Positions 36,655-45,088 of a stretch of DNA of 64,000 bases are shown piece after piece (position 1 is the first letter of the stretch; each line of letters opens with the position of its first letter). This stretch comes from Lacibacter sp. H375 (GTDB taxonomy: Bacteria; Bacteroidota; Bacteroidia; Chitinophagales; Chitinophagaceae): positions 3,782,001 to 3,846,000 of the forward strand of contig NZ_JBBKTT010000001.1 in assembly GCF_037892425.1 (NCBI RefSeq). The letters are read 5' to 3'. The position numbers and the translations under genes are program-made. Below the pieces are notes generated by a model. The model searched no databases. It was not told the origin of the DNA and saw only the letters and a list, made by a program, of their open reading frames with translations.

Positions 36655-39434
36655 GAGTAAAAATTTGGCAACTGGTAGTTGTAATAAGCTGCTTACTGTT
36701 AGAAGCGGGAGCGTTGTATGCACAACAGACAGAGATCCGTTATCTCTCAGGTATAGACAAAGACAAGACTGTCAACTGGGAATTCTTTTGTACAAGCGGC
36801 ATGAACAGCGGAAAATGGACAACCATACCTGTTCCTTCGAATTGGGAACTGCAAAGCTTTGGTGCATATAATTACGGGCATGATGAAAAAGGCAATGCCA
36901 AAAAGAAAAGTACGGAGCAGGGCTTATACAAACATCGCTTTGTAGCAGATAAATCATGGGCCAATAAACAGATCGAAATTGTATTTGAAGGAGTGATGAC
37001 TGATGCAGAAGTGAAAGTGAACGGGCAATTGGTTGGGCCAATACACCAGGGAGGTTTTTATCGTTTTCAATATAACATCACAAAGTATATTAAACCTGGC
37101 GTTGAGAATTTATTGGAAGTAACAGTTAGTAAAGTAAGTGCAGACAAAACAGTGAACAATGCAGAACGTGAAGGTGATTTCTGGGTCTTTGGTGGTATTT
37201 ATCGACCGGTGTATTTAAAGATTCTGCCGGCTTCTTTTATTCAACGTGTAGCGATTGATGCAAAAGCAGATGGAAAGTTTACAATGGATGTATATGCTGA
37301 ACAAACAAAAGAAGGGGATGAAATAACTGCACAGGTAAAAACATTGAAAGGTGTTGCATTTGGAAAACCATTCACTGCAACTGTAACAAATACCACTGAT
37401 AGAATTCAGTTGCAAAACAGTTTTACCAATCCCAAACAATGGAATGCTGAATTTCCAAACTTGTATAAACTAGAAGTAAGCATTCGTCGTAACGGGAAAG
37501 TCGTACATGTGTATCATGAGCGTTTTGGTTTCAGAACAGTAGAAGTAAGGAAAGGAGATGGCATCTATGTCAATGGAGTTAAGATCATGATGAAAGGTGT
37601 TAACCGTCACAGCATCTGGCCGGAGAGCGGAAGAACACTAAGCCGCAAGATTCATTTGAAGGATATTGAATTGATCAAGGATATGAATATGAATTCTGTT
37701 CGTATGTCGCACTATCCACCCGATCCTGAGTTTTTGGACCTGTGCGATTCATTGGGCTTGTTTGTATTGGATGAACTAACAGGCTGGCAGAATAAATATG
37801 GAACTCCGGTTGGCGAAAAACTGGTGAAGGAGTTAGTGATAAGAGATGTCAATCATCCTTCTATTTTATTTTGGGATAATGGTAACGAAGGCGGATGGAA
37901 CACTGACCTCGATGATGATTATGCATTGTACGATCCGCAGCAACGGGTTGTATTGCACCCATGGAATAATTTCAATAACGTTGATACCAAACACTATCCA
38001 GATTACAGTTATGTAGAAAAAGCTTTTGATAAGGGAGATGTGTTGTTACATACAGAAATGATCCATGGTTTGTATGATGGTGGACACGGTGCAGGACTGG
38101 ATGATTACTGGAAACTCTTTCGCAAAAATCCACGGCATGCAGGCGGTTTCTTATGGGTGTTAGCAGATGAAGCTGTTGTACGGAAAGATTTGAAGGATAG
38201 TTTAGATACCGATGGCAACCATGCACCTGACGGTATTGTGGGGCCGCATCATGAAAAAGAAGGAAGCTTTTATACCATCAAAGAAATATGGAGCCCTGTG
38301 CAGGTTACAAAGCCAACGCTCGATAAAAACTTTACAGGAGCACTTTCGGTTGAAAATAATTATATCTATACCAATCTATCTGCATGTAAATTCAGCTGGC
38401 AACTAGTAAAGTTTCCATTGGCAAAAGAGAAGAAGACCGGCCGTACAATTATTCAATCCGGCAAAACATCTGTTGCATTGGCCCCGGGAGAAACAGGAAC
38501 AGTTCAAATAGCACTGCCTGCCAACTGGATGAATGCAGATGCACTATCATTTACTGCAACAGATCAATACGGTCGTGAATTATATACATGGACATGGCCC
38601 ATTCAACAACCGGCAGCTATTGCAAAAATAAATTTAGCCGCTACTAAGAAACCGGTAACTGCAATAAAAGAATCAACCGAAGGAAAAACAATTTCAATTC
38701 TTTGCGATGGCATCAGCTACAGGTTTGATACAACAACAGGTTATTTAACTACCGTCGAAAAAAATCAACAACCAATCCCTTTTGGTAATGGCCCTGTTAT
38801 TGCCGACGGAAAGCAAACACTGCAAAAGTTTACACATGCTAAACAAGGCAGCAATACCTATGTTGTGGAAGCTGAATATGGAGGTGATGCTTCGCTTAAT
38901 GTGAAATGGATATTCACAAGCGGTTTACCTGCTAAACTTGAATACAGTTACACGCAATCAACTGTTGCTGATTTTTACGGTATCACATTCAATGTTGATG
39001 AAACAAAACTGAAAGGAATGAAATGGTTGGGTGCAGGCCCATACCGTGTCTGGAAGAATCGGTTAAAAGGAGCACCGCTAAATGTGTGGCAGAAGAAATA
39101 CAATAAAGCTATAACAGGTGAAGTGATCAGCTATCCGGAATTTTCAGGTTATCATGGAAATGTGTATTGGGTAACTGTTGAAACAGCAGCAACATCTTTC
39201 ACTGTTTATACTGATAAAGAAGATCTGTTTGTTCAAATGCTGAAACCAGGGAAAGCATCAACCACATTTATTCCGCATGTGAACCCGCCGTTCCCTGAGG
39301 GTAATTTTGGATTCTTAAACGCAATTGCGCCAATAGGTACAAAATTCCGGGCAGCGAATACAATGGGGCCGCAAAGTCAGAAGAATGATCCTGTTTCAGG
39401 CAGAATAAGCGGGAGGTTGTGGTTTGAATTTTAA
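36651..39434 (+). CDS. GH2 glycoside hydrolase, LacZ type
   Basis: Secreted 927-residue GH2 enzyme, expected to hydrolyse a terminal beta-galactoside or related sugar. Signal peptide about 1-25 (A-L-Y-A-Q). Sugar-binding domain about 30-195, two immunoglobulin-like domains around the (beta/alpha)8 barrel (about 300-580), then a LacZ-type C-terminal domain (about 680-927: G-P-Y-R-V-W-K-N-R and G-F-L-N). Acid/base Glu413 in W-D-N-G-N-E-G-G; nucleophile probably Glu469 in H-T-E-M-I-H-G. It is a clear paralogue of the GH2 at 58262: both share R/Q-Y-L-S-G at the start, N-N-A-E-R, and the acid/base at the same residue number. Four-base overlap with the upstream gene indicates coupling. Confidence 0.9.
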   Translation: MRVKIWQLVVVISCLLLEAGALYAQQTEIRYLSGIDKDKTVNWEFFCTSGMNSGKWTTIPVPSNWELQSFGAYNYGHDEKGNAKKKSTEQGLYKHRFVADKSWANKQIEIVFEGVMTDAEVKVNGQLVGPIHQGGFYRFQYNITKYIKPGVENLLEVTVSKVSADKTVNNAEREGDFWVFGGIYRPVYLKILPASFIQRVAIDAKADGKFTMDVYAEQTKEGDEITAQVKTLKGVAFGKPFTATVTNTTDRIQLQNSFTNPKQWNAEFPNLYKLEVSIRRNGKVVHVYHERFGFRTVEVRKGDGIYVNGVKIMMKGVNRHSIWPESGRTLSRKIHLKDIELIKDMNMNSVRMSHYPPDPEFLDLCDSLGLFVLDELTGWQNKYGTPVGEKLVKELVIRDVNHPSILFWDNGNEGGWNTDLDDDYALYDPQQRVVLHPWNNFNNVDTKHYPDYSYVEKAFDKGDVLLHTEMIHGLYDGGHGAGLDDYWKLFRKNPRHAGGFLWVLADEAVVRKDLKDSLDTDGNHAPDGIVGPHHEKEGSFYTIKEIWSPVQVTKPTLDKNFTGALSVENNYIYTNLSACKFSWQLVKFPLAKEKKTGRTIIQSGKTSVALAPGETGTVQIALPANWMNADALSFTATDQYGRELYTWTWPIQQPAAIAKINLAATKKPVTAIKESTEGKTISILCDGISYRFDTTTGYLTTVEKNQQPIPFGNGPVIADGKQTLQKFTHAKQGSNTYVVEAEYGGDASLNVKWIFTSGLPAKLEYSYTQSTVADFYGITFNVDETKLKGMKWLGAGPYRVWKNRLKGAPLNVWQKKYNKAITGEVISYPEFSGYHGNVYWVTVETAATSFTVYTDKEDLFVQMLKPGKASTTFIPHVNPPFPEGNFGFLNAIAPIGTKFRAANTMGPQSQKNDPVSGRISGRLWFEF

Positions 39435-39487
39435 AGACGGATGCAATTGAATAAGTATATTGCAGCTCTTACATACTCCAAATTCTT

Positions 39488-39688
39488 ATGAGAAAAGTCA
39501 TTAATCCGAAATTGTTTACACTGGCACTCACCATCATTGCGCTGGAGTGTACCATGGTCAGGTTTCGCTCAAGACTGCCATTCAACGTAGCTTACGTTAT
39601 CATAGTCGTAAATTTTCTCTATTTCAATTTTATCTTTTTCCCCGATGTGCGCAAGCGCTACCGAGCGCTGAAACAGGCGGAAAAATAG
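39488..39688 (+). CDS. small membrane protein, unknown
   Basis: A 66-residue protein with ATG start, in the gap between GH2 and the PL22-like gene. It has one to two hydrophobic segments (about 8-25, L-F-T-L-A-L-T-I-I-A-L; and about 31-52, V-A-Y-V-I-I-V-V-N-F-L-Y-F-N-F-I-F-F), flanked by basic residues, and ends in a charged tail R-K-R-Y-R-A-L-K-Q-A-E-K. I do not recognise the family. The composition is that of a real membrane peptide, and it has the same direction as its neighbours. It could be a chance frame, but the hydrophobic pattern and the basic tail make that less likely. Confidence 0.5.
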   Translation: MRKVINPKLFTLALTIIALECTMVRFRSRLPFNVAYVIIVVNFLYFNFIFFPDVRKRYRALKQAEK

Positions 39689-39756
39689 CAGGACTGTACA
39701 GGATAACCGTCCTGCTTTTAAGTCTTTACTTTATAGGCTGTTTAAAAGCTGTATAA

Positions 39757-40998
39757 ATGAAAATCTTCTCAACGGTTGCTTTGCTGTTCGCTACTGTATT
39801 GTCCCTGCATGCTCAGGAAGTCCTCGAAACCGGTGGTAAGAAAATGCCGGACGAATGGATCGATAAAGACACCAAACATCGCATAGTCAAATTAACAAGA
39901 ATGGACGGCAGAAGCAATCTCAGCTTCTACTTTCACAACAACCCCTTCATTGGTAATTCGATGGTGTTTTACAGCAGCAACAAAAACAACGTTGACAGTG
40001 TACGCAAACAGGAAATCTCCACTGTTGTATCCGGTAACCGCCAGATTCATTTACTTGATCTCAAAACATTAAAGAGCGAACAACTAACTAATCATCGCCT
40101 GCCGATGAACGGAGAGATCGTTGATAATAAAAAAGGAATCGTTTATTACCAGATAAGAGATACTGTGTTTTGTGTAAATGCAAAAACAAAAGAAGTAAAA
40201 CAGGTATTTGTTTTTCCTGACGATTTTAAAGGAACAGTTACGGCGATCAATGCTGATGGTACATTGTTGGGTGGTGCAAAATCAAGTGATGAAGAAAAAG
40301 AACTCTTTAAAAAATATCCCAACAAATCCAGCTACTTCGATATCATTTACGAAGCAAAGCTGCCACGCACGTTGTTCACCATCAATGTAAAGACGAAAGA
40401 ATTAGACAAAGTACACAGCGATAGTGCATGGCTCAATCATGTGCAGTTCTCAACCACTGATCCGAACTTATTAATGTTTTGTCATGAAGGGCCCTGGCAT
40501 AAAGTAAACCGCATCTGGACCATTGATGTAAAGACAAAGAAGATCACACAGATTCACAAGCGTATCATGGATATGGAAATTGCAGGACATGAGTGGCCCA
40601 GTGTTGATGGTAAAACGATCTGGTACGATCTGCAACAACCACGCAGCACAAAGTTTTATGTGGAAGGTCACAATGTAAACACGGGACAAAAAACAAAATA
40701 CGAGTTGCAGCGTGATGAATGGAGCATTCATTTCAACAGCAACAAGGATAATACATTGTTTTGTGGTGATGGTGGTAATTCAGGACAGGTAGCAAGAGCA
40801 AAAGATGGGATGTGGATCTATTTATTCAAACCTGAAGGAGATAAATTTGTGTCAACACGTTTGGTGAATATGAAACATCATAACTATCGTCTTGAACCAA
40901 ATGTGCACTTCAGTCCGGATGGGAAATGGGTCATCTTCAGAGCTAACTTTGAAGGCATCGAAAACGTCTATGCCGTAGAGATCAACGAATCAAAATAA
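39757..40998 (+). CDS. oligogalacturonate lyase-type beta-propeller (PL22)
   Basis: Secreted 413-residue protein, signal peptide about 1-19 (L-H-A-Q). It matches the PL22 pattern well: M-F-C-H-E-G-P-W-H-K-V-N-R-I-W-T-I, H-E-W-P-S-V-D-G-K-T-I-W-Y-D, the H-F-N-S-N-K-D-N-T-L-F-C-G-D-G-G segment and S-P-D-G-K-W-V-I-F in the last blade. PL22 enzymes use a metal bound by His and Gln to split di- and oligogalacturonides into unsaturated monomers. Known PL22 enzymes are often cytoplasmic; this one has an export signal, so it should act in the periplasm. The second propeller gene at 35287 is more distant. Fold assignment is firm; specificity (galacturonan or another uronide) is inferred. Confidence 0.82.
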   Translation: MKIFSTVALLFATVLSLHAQEVLETGGKKMPDEWIDKDTKHRIVKLTRMDGRSNLSFYFHNNPFIGNSMVFYSSNKNNVDSVRKQEISTVVSGNRQIHLLDLKTLKSEQLTNHRLPMNGEIVDNKKGIVYYQIRDTVFCVNAKTKEVKQVFVFPDDFKGTVTAINADGTLLGGAKSSDEEKELFKKYPNKSSYFDIIYEAKLPRTLFTINVKTKELDKVHSDSAWLNHVQFSTTDPNLLMFCHEGPWHKVNRIWTIDVKTKKITQIHKRIMDMEIAGHEWPSVDGKTIWYDLQQPRSTKFYVEGHNVNTGQKTKYELQRDEWSIHFNSNKDNTLFCGDGGNSGQVARAKDGMWIYLFKPEGDKFVSTRLVNMKHHNYRLEPNVHFSPDGKWVIFRANFEGIENVYAVEINESK

Positions 40999-41020
40999 AC
41001 ATCAGCTTATCAACATACGA

Positions 41021-43840
41021 ATGAAAAAATTAATCACGCTCCTTTCTTTTAGTTGTTCGATCATCATTGCACAGGCACAATTAAACTGGCCATCTGTAAC
41101 CAATGTTACCAAACCATGGACACGTTGGTGGTGGGAGGGTAGCGCAGTAAACAAAGCCGATCTTACATGGAACTTACAGCAATACCAGCAAGCTGGGTTA
41201 GGTGGTGTGGAGTTAACACCTATCTACGGAGTAGAAGGAACTGAAAAACAATTCATCGATTTTCTTTCGCCGAAATGGATGCAGATGTTTTCGTTTACAT
41301 TAAATGAATCAAAACGTTTGGGTCTTGGTGTTGATTTGGCAAACGGAACCGGTTGGCCTTTCGGCGGACCATGGGTAAAAGAGGATGATGCGAGCAAAAG
41401 TATTTTCTATAAAACATATAAAATTAATGGTAGCGAACAATTAAGTGAAGCTGTTGAATACAAACAGGAAGGCTTTATTCGCACAGCCAATAACAAACCT
41501 GCAACATTCGACCAGGTGTTGAAACCTGTCTGGACAAATAAAAATCTGCAGGCATTGGCATTGGATCAGATTCAATATCCCGGCAAACTGCCTTTGCAAA
41601 CATTGATCGCTTATTCTGATAATAATGAATCGATCGATCTCACAACAAAAGTAGAAGCAAACGGAAAATTAAACTGGACTGCTCCAACCGGTAACTGGAC
41701 CTTGTATGCATTATTCCAAGGCTTGCATGGCAAGATGGTTGAACGTGCAGCACCCGGTGGTGAAGGTTATGCCATCGATCATTTTTCGTTAAATGCAGCC
41801 ACCAACTATTTCAAAAAGTTTGACGCTTCGTTTAAAGGTTATGATATTTCTTACCTGCGTTCTTTCTTCAACGATTCATATGAAGTGGATGATGCAAGAG
41901 GACAAAGCAACTGGACACCAACTTTCTTTGCTGAATTTAAAAAGCGAAAAGGTTATGATCTGAAAACTCAATTACCTGCATTGTTTGGAAAAGATACACC
42001 CGAGAATAACAGTCGTGTGATCTATGATTACCGTTCGGTGATTGATGAACTCTTGCTGGAACATTTTACCATGACATGGAAAAAATGGGCAGGAACAAAA
42101 GGAAAGATGCTGCGCAATCAATCGCATGGTTCGCCTGCAAATACATTAGACTTATACAGTGTTGTTGATATTCCGGAGACAGAAGGAACAGATATTCTTC
42201 GTTTCAAGTTTGCAACCTCAGCTGCGAATGTATCGGGCAAGCAATTGGTATCGTCTGAATCAGCTACATGGCTGAATGAACATTTCTTATCAAGCTGGGC
42301 TGATGTAAAGAAGATTATCGATTTGTATTTCCTTGGCGGTGTGAATCATATATTTTATCACGGTACAGAGTATTCGCCGAAGGAAGCGAAATGGCCCGGC
42401 TGGTTATTTTATGCTGCGGTTCATTTTCAACCAACCAATCCGCAGTGGAACCATTTTCATGCATTGAATTCTTACATAACTCGCACACAAAGCTTTTTAC
42501 AAAAAGGCAAACCCGATAACGATGTGTTACTGTATTATCCAATTGTAGATCGTTATGCAGAACCCGGCAATGTGTTGTTGCAGCATTTCGATGGCATGGA
42601 ACGGAATTTTGTGAATACAGATTTTGAACATGTATCAAAATGGATGGTGGAAAAAGGCTATAGTTTTGATTTCTTCAGCGAACGACAGTTGCAGAAGTTT
42701 ACCAACAGCGGTAAGAATATCATCAGCAGTGGAAATGTGTATCGCACCATTATGTTACCTGCAAACAAGCTCATCACTGAAAAAGCATTTCAGCAATTGT
42801 TGAAACTTGCACAACAAGGTGCAACGATATTAGTTTATAAAAATCTGCCGAATGATGTACCCGGCTTTAACCAGTTAGATGCAAGAAGAAAAACATTTCA
42901 GCAACTCATCAGTCAGTTGAAATTTTCAAAATCAGATAACCTGCAGAAAGCAATTGTGGGCAAAGGTGCGTTCATGATCAGCGATGATCTGGATGTGTTG
43001 TTGCTGGCGGCCAAAGCAAGAAAAGAAAGCTATACCGAAAAAGGATTGTCTGTTCTTCGCAGAAAAAATGCAGAAGGCACCATGTGGCTCATCAACAACC
43101 GAACAGACAAACCTTTTGAAGAATGGATCGAACTAAATACCAATGCTGCATCTGTTGCATTGTTCGATGCAATGAATAACAAAAAAGGTTTGGCATTGTG
43201 GCGCAAAAATAGCAAAGGTGCCGTTGAAGTATTGTTGCAATTACAATCGTATGAATCCATCATTATACAATCGTATACAACAAAGAAAACAGGTGATGCA
43301 TTTCCTTACAAAGAAAGCATTACTCATCCACAGGAAATAAAAGGAGAGTGGACGATCAACTTCCTCGATGGTGGCCCAACCATTCCTGTTGCTATTAAAA
43401 CTACCACATTAAAATCATGGACAGAACTCGGCGGCGATGATGCAAAGAATTTTTCCGGTACAGCAAAGTATACGATCTCCTTTGCAAAACCAACGGGTAA
43501 TGCTGGGTCATGGTTGCTCAATCTTGGTACTGTAGATGAAACAGCCGAAGTAATCCTCAACGGCAAAAAGATCGCAACAGTCATCGGACCGGTTTTTCAA
43601 TGTGTGATTCCTGCATCTGGCATGCAAGCCAATAATAAACTGGAGATTATTGTTGCCAACTTAATGGCCAACCGGATTACTTATATGGATAAGAATAATC
43701 TTCCGTGGAAAATATTTTACAACACCAACATGCCTGCACGTAAACCGGAGAATGCAAAGAAAGGCATATTCACTGCGGCAGATTGGAAGCCATTGTCATC
43801 AGGTTTACTTGGGCCTGTAACAATAACGGCGTTGAAGTGA
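41021..43840 (+). CDS. GH106 alpha-L-rhamnosidase
   Basis: Secreted 939-residue enzyme. Signal peptide about 1-19 (A-Q-A-Q). The first mature residues, P-W-T-R-W-W-W-E-G-S-A-V-N-K, and G-G-V-E-L-T-P-I-Y are the hallmark of GH106, a retaining or inverting clan unrelated to GH78 that removes alpha-L-rhamnose from rhamnogalacturonan I or II and from natural glycosides. A G-T-G-W-P-F-G-G-P-W loop lies near residue 105. The barrel is followed by a beta-sandwich region with a terminal galactose-binding-like domain (about 790-930: W-T-I-N-F-L-D-G-G). It lies 22 bp after the PL22 gene. With GH78 at 45089 it gives the locus two rhamnosidase families, presumably for different linkages. Confidence 0.88.
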   Translation: MKKLITLLSFSCSIIIAQAQLNWPSVTNVTKPWTRWWWEGSAVNKADLTWNLQQYQQAGLGGVELTPIYGVEGTEKQFIDFLSPKWMQMFSFTLNESKRLGLGVDLANGTGWPFGGPWVKEDDASKSIFYKTYKINGSEQLSEAVEYKQEGFIRTANNKPATFDQVLKPVWTNKNLQALALDQIQYPGKLPLQTLIAYSDNNESIDLTTKVEANGKLNWTAPTGNWTLYALFQGLHGKMVERAAPGGEGYAIDHFSLNAATNYFKKFDASFKGYDISYLRSFFNDSYEVDDARGQSNWTPTFFAEFKKRKGYDLKTQLPALFGKDTPENNSRVIYDYRSVIDELLLEHFTMTWKKWAGTKGKMLRNQSHGSPANTLDLYSVVDIPETEGTDILRFKFATSAANVSGKQLVSSESATWLNEHFLSSWADVKKIIDLYFLGGVNHIFYHGTEYSPKEAKWPGWLFYAAVHFQPTNPQWNHFHALNSYITRTQSFLQKGKPDNDVLLYYPIVDRYAEPGNVLLQHFDGMERNFVNTDFEHVSKWMVEKGYSFDFFSERQLQKFTNSGKNIISSGNVYRTIMLPANKLITEKAFQQLLKLAQQGATILVYKNLPNDVPGFNQLDARRKTFQQLISQLKFSKSDNLQKAIVGKGAFMISDDLDVLLLAAKARKESYTEKGLSVLRRKNAEGTMWLINNRTDKPFEEWIELNTNAASVALFDAMNNKKGLALWRKNSKGAVEVLLQLQSYESIIIQSYTTKKTGDAFPYKESITHPQEIKGEWTINFLDGGPTIPVAIKTTTLKSWTELGGDDAKNFSGTAKYTISFAKPTGNAGSWLLNLGTVDETAEVILNGKKIATVIGPVFQCVIPASGMQANNKLEIIVANLMANRITYMDKNNLPWKIFYNTNMPARKPENAKKGIFTAADWKPLSSGLLGPVTITALK

Positions 43841-43849
43841 TAAGTGGCT

Positions 43850-43873
43850 CCGTCTGACGCCCTCGTCTGACGG
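43850..43873. repeat. intergenic hairpin with repeated CGTCTGACG
   Basis: The 9-mer CGTCTGACG occurs twice, 4 bp apart, and the whole forms a symmetric hairpin (CCGTC with GACGG, inner ACG with CGT, loop CCCT). It lies just after the GH106 stop, lacks a T-run, and may be a small dispersed palindrome or a weak terminator. Confidence 0.4.
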
Positions 43874-43959
43874 AATAGAATGTGAATGATAAATAATCGG
43901 GTTGTTTAATATTCGATAGGGATGAAGCCTTAACTTTCAAGCTGAAATAATTTTAAGCT

Positions 43960-44949
43960 ATGTCTTACTCAGCAAACGAACAACGTTATCAGCAAATGCA
44001 ATATCGCCGTTGCGGCAAGAGCGGTATACAGTTATCGGCTTTATCATTGGGTCTTTGGCAAAACTTCGGTGATGTGAATGATGAAACAATTTATCGCAAA
44101 ACATTACACACAGCTTTCGATTGTGGCATTACACATTTCGATCTTGCAAATAATTACGGCCCAACACCCGGCAGTGCAGAAACAAATTTCGGCAGAATAC
44201 TCAAAGAAGATTTTGCTGATCATCGTGATGAAATGATCATCTCCACCAAAGCCGGCTATACCATGTGGGATGGCCCTTATGGCGACTGGGGATCAAAGAA
44301 ATATCTTGTTGCAAGTCTTGATCAAAGTTTAAAACGCATGCAACTCGATTATGTTGATATATTTTATCATCATCGTCCCGATCCTGACACGCCGTTAGAA
44401 GAAACAATGACAGCATTGGATTTGATTGTTCGCCAGGGCAAAGCATTGTATGTTGGTCTTTCCAACTACAGAAGTGCAGATGCTGCAAAAGCATTTGCGT
44501 TGTTAAAAGAATTAGGAACGCCTTGCTTAATTCATCAACCAAAGTATCACATGTTTGAGCGTTGGGTGGAAACAGATGGATTGCTGAATGTATTGGAAGC
44601 TAACGGTGTGGGTTGTATTCCCTTCTCACCATTGGCGCAAGGGTTGTTAACGAATAAATATCTCCATGGCATTCCCGAAGGATCAAGAGCAGTAAGAGGA
44701 GGATCGTTGAAACAGGAACAGATTACTGAAACTGTACTGGCAAAAATACAATCGTTGAATGCTATTGCCACAACACGCAATCAAACGCTGGCACAAATGG
44801 CATTGGCCTGGTTATTAAAAGATGAACGTGTAACATCGGTGTTGATTGGTGCAAGCAGTAGTGCACAGTTGCTTGACTCTGTTGCCTGTTTAAATAATCT
44901 TTCCTTTAGCAAGAATGAATTGGCGAAAATTGAAGCGATTCTGGGGTAA
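43960..44949 (+). CDS. aldo/keto reductase, L-glyceraldehyde 3-phosphate reductase type
   Basis: Cytoplasmic 329-residue NADPH-dependent aldo/keto reductase with no signal peptide, the only clearly cytoplasmic enzyme of the locus. Catalytic tetrad visible: Asp and Tyr in F-D-L-A-N-N-Y-G-P, Lys in I-S-T-K-A-G-Y, His in F-Y-H-H-R-P-D. The K-A-G-Y-T-M-W-D-G-P-Y-G-D-W-G-S loop and the start Y-R-R-C-G-K-S-G are typical of the YghZ/MgrA subgroup, which reduces L-glyceraldehyde 3-phosphate and similar aldehydes. In this context it may reduce an aldehyde from rhamnose or uronic acid breakdown, such as lactaldehyde; that is inference. It is separated from GH106 by 119 bp. Confidence 0.85.
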   Translation: MSYSANEQRYQQMQYRRCGKSGIQLSALSLGLWQNFGDVNDETIYRKTLHTAFDCGITHFDLANNYGPTPGSAETNFGRILKEDFADHRDEMIISTKAGYTMWDGPYGDWGSKKYLVASLDQSLKRMQLDYVDIFYHHRPDPDTPLEETMTALDLIVRQGKALYVGLSNYRSADAAKAFALLKELGTPCLIHQPKYHMFERWVETDGLLNVLEANGVGCIPFSPLAQGLLTNKYLHGIPEGSRAVRGGSLKQEQITETVLAKIQSLNAIATTRNQTLAQMALAWLLKDERVTSVLIGASSSAQLLDSVACLNNLSFSKNELAKIEAILG

Positions 44950-45088
44950 GGGAATAACCGTTGTAATTCTTGTTCCCGGCTTCGGCTTGGGCCTGACCAC
45001 GGGCAGACGTTCGGCCATTATATTTCGATTAACAGTGTTGAAGTTGTTGAATAAATATATTTAGAACTATTAAGTAAACTCAATTGAT

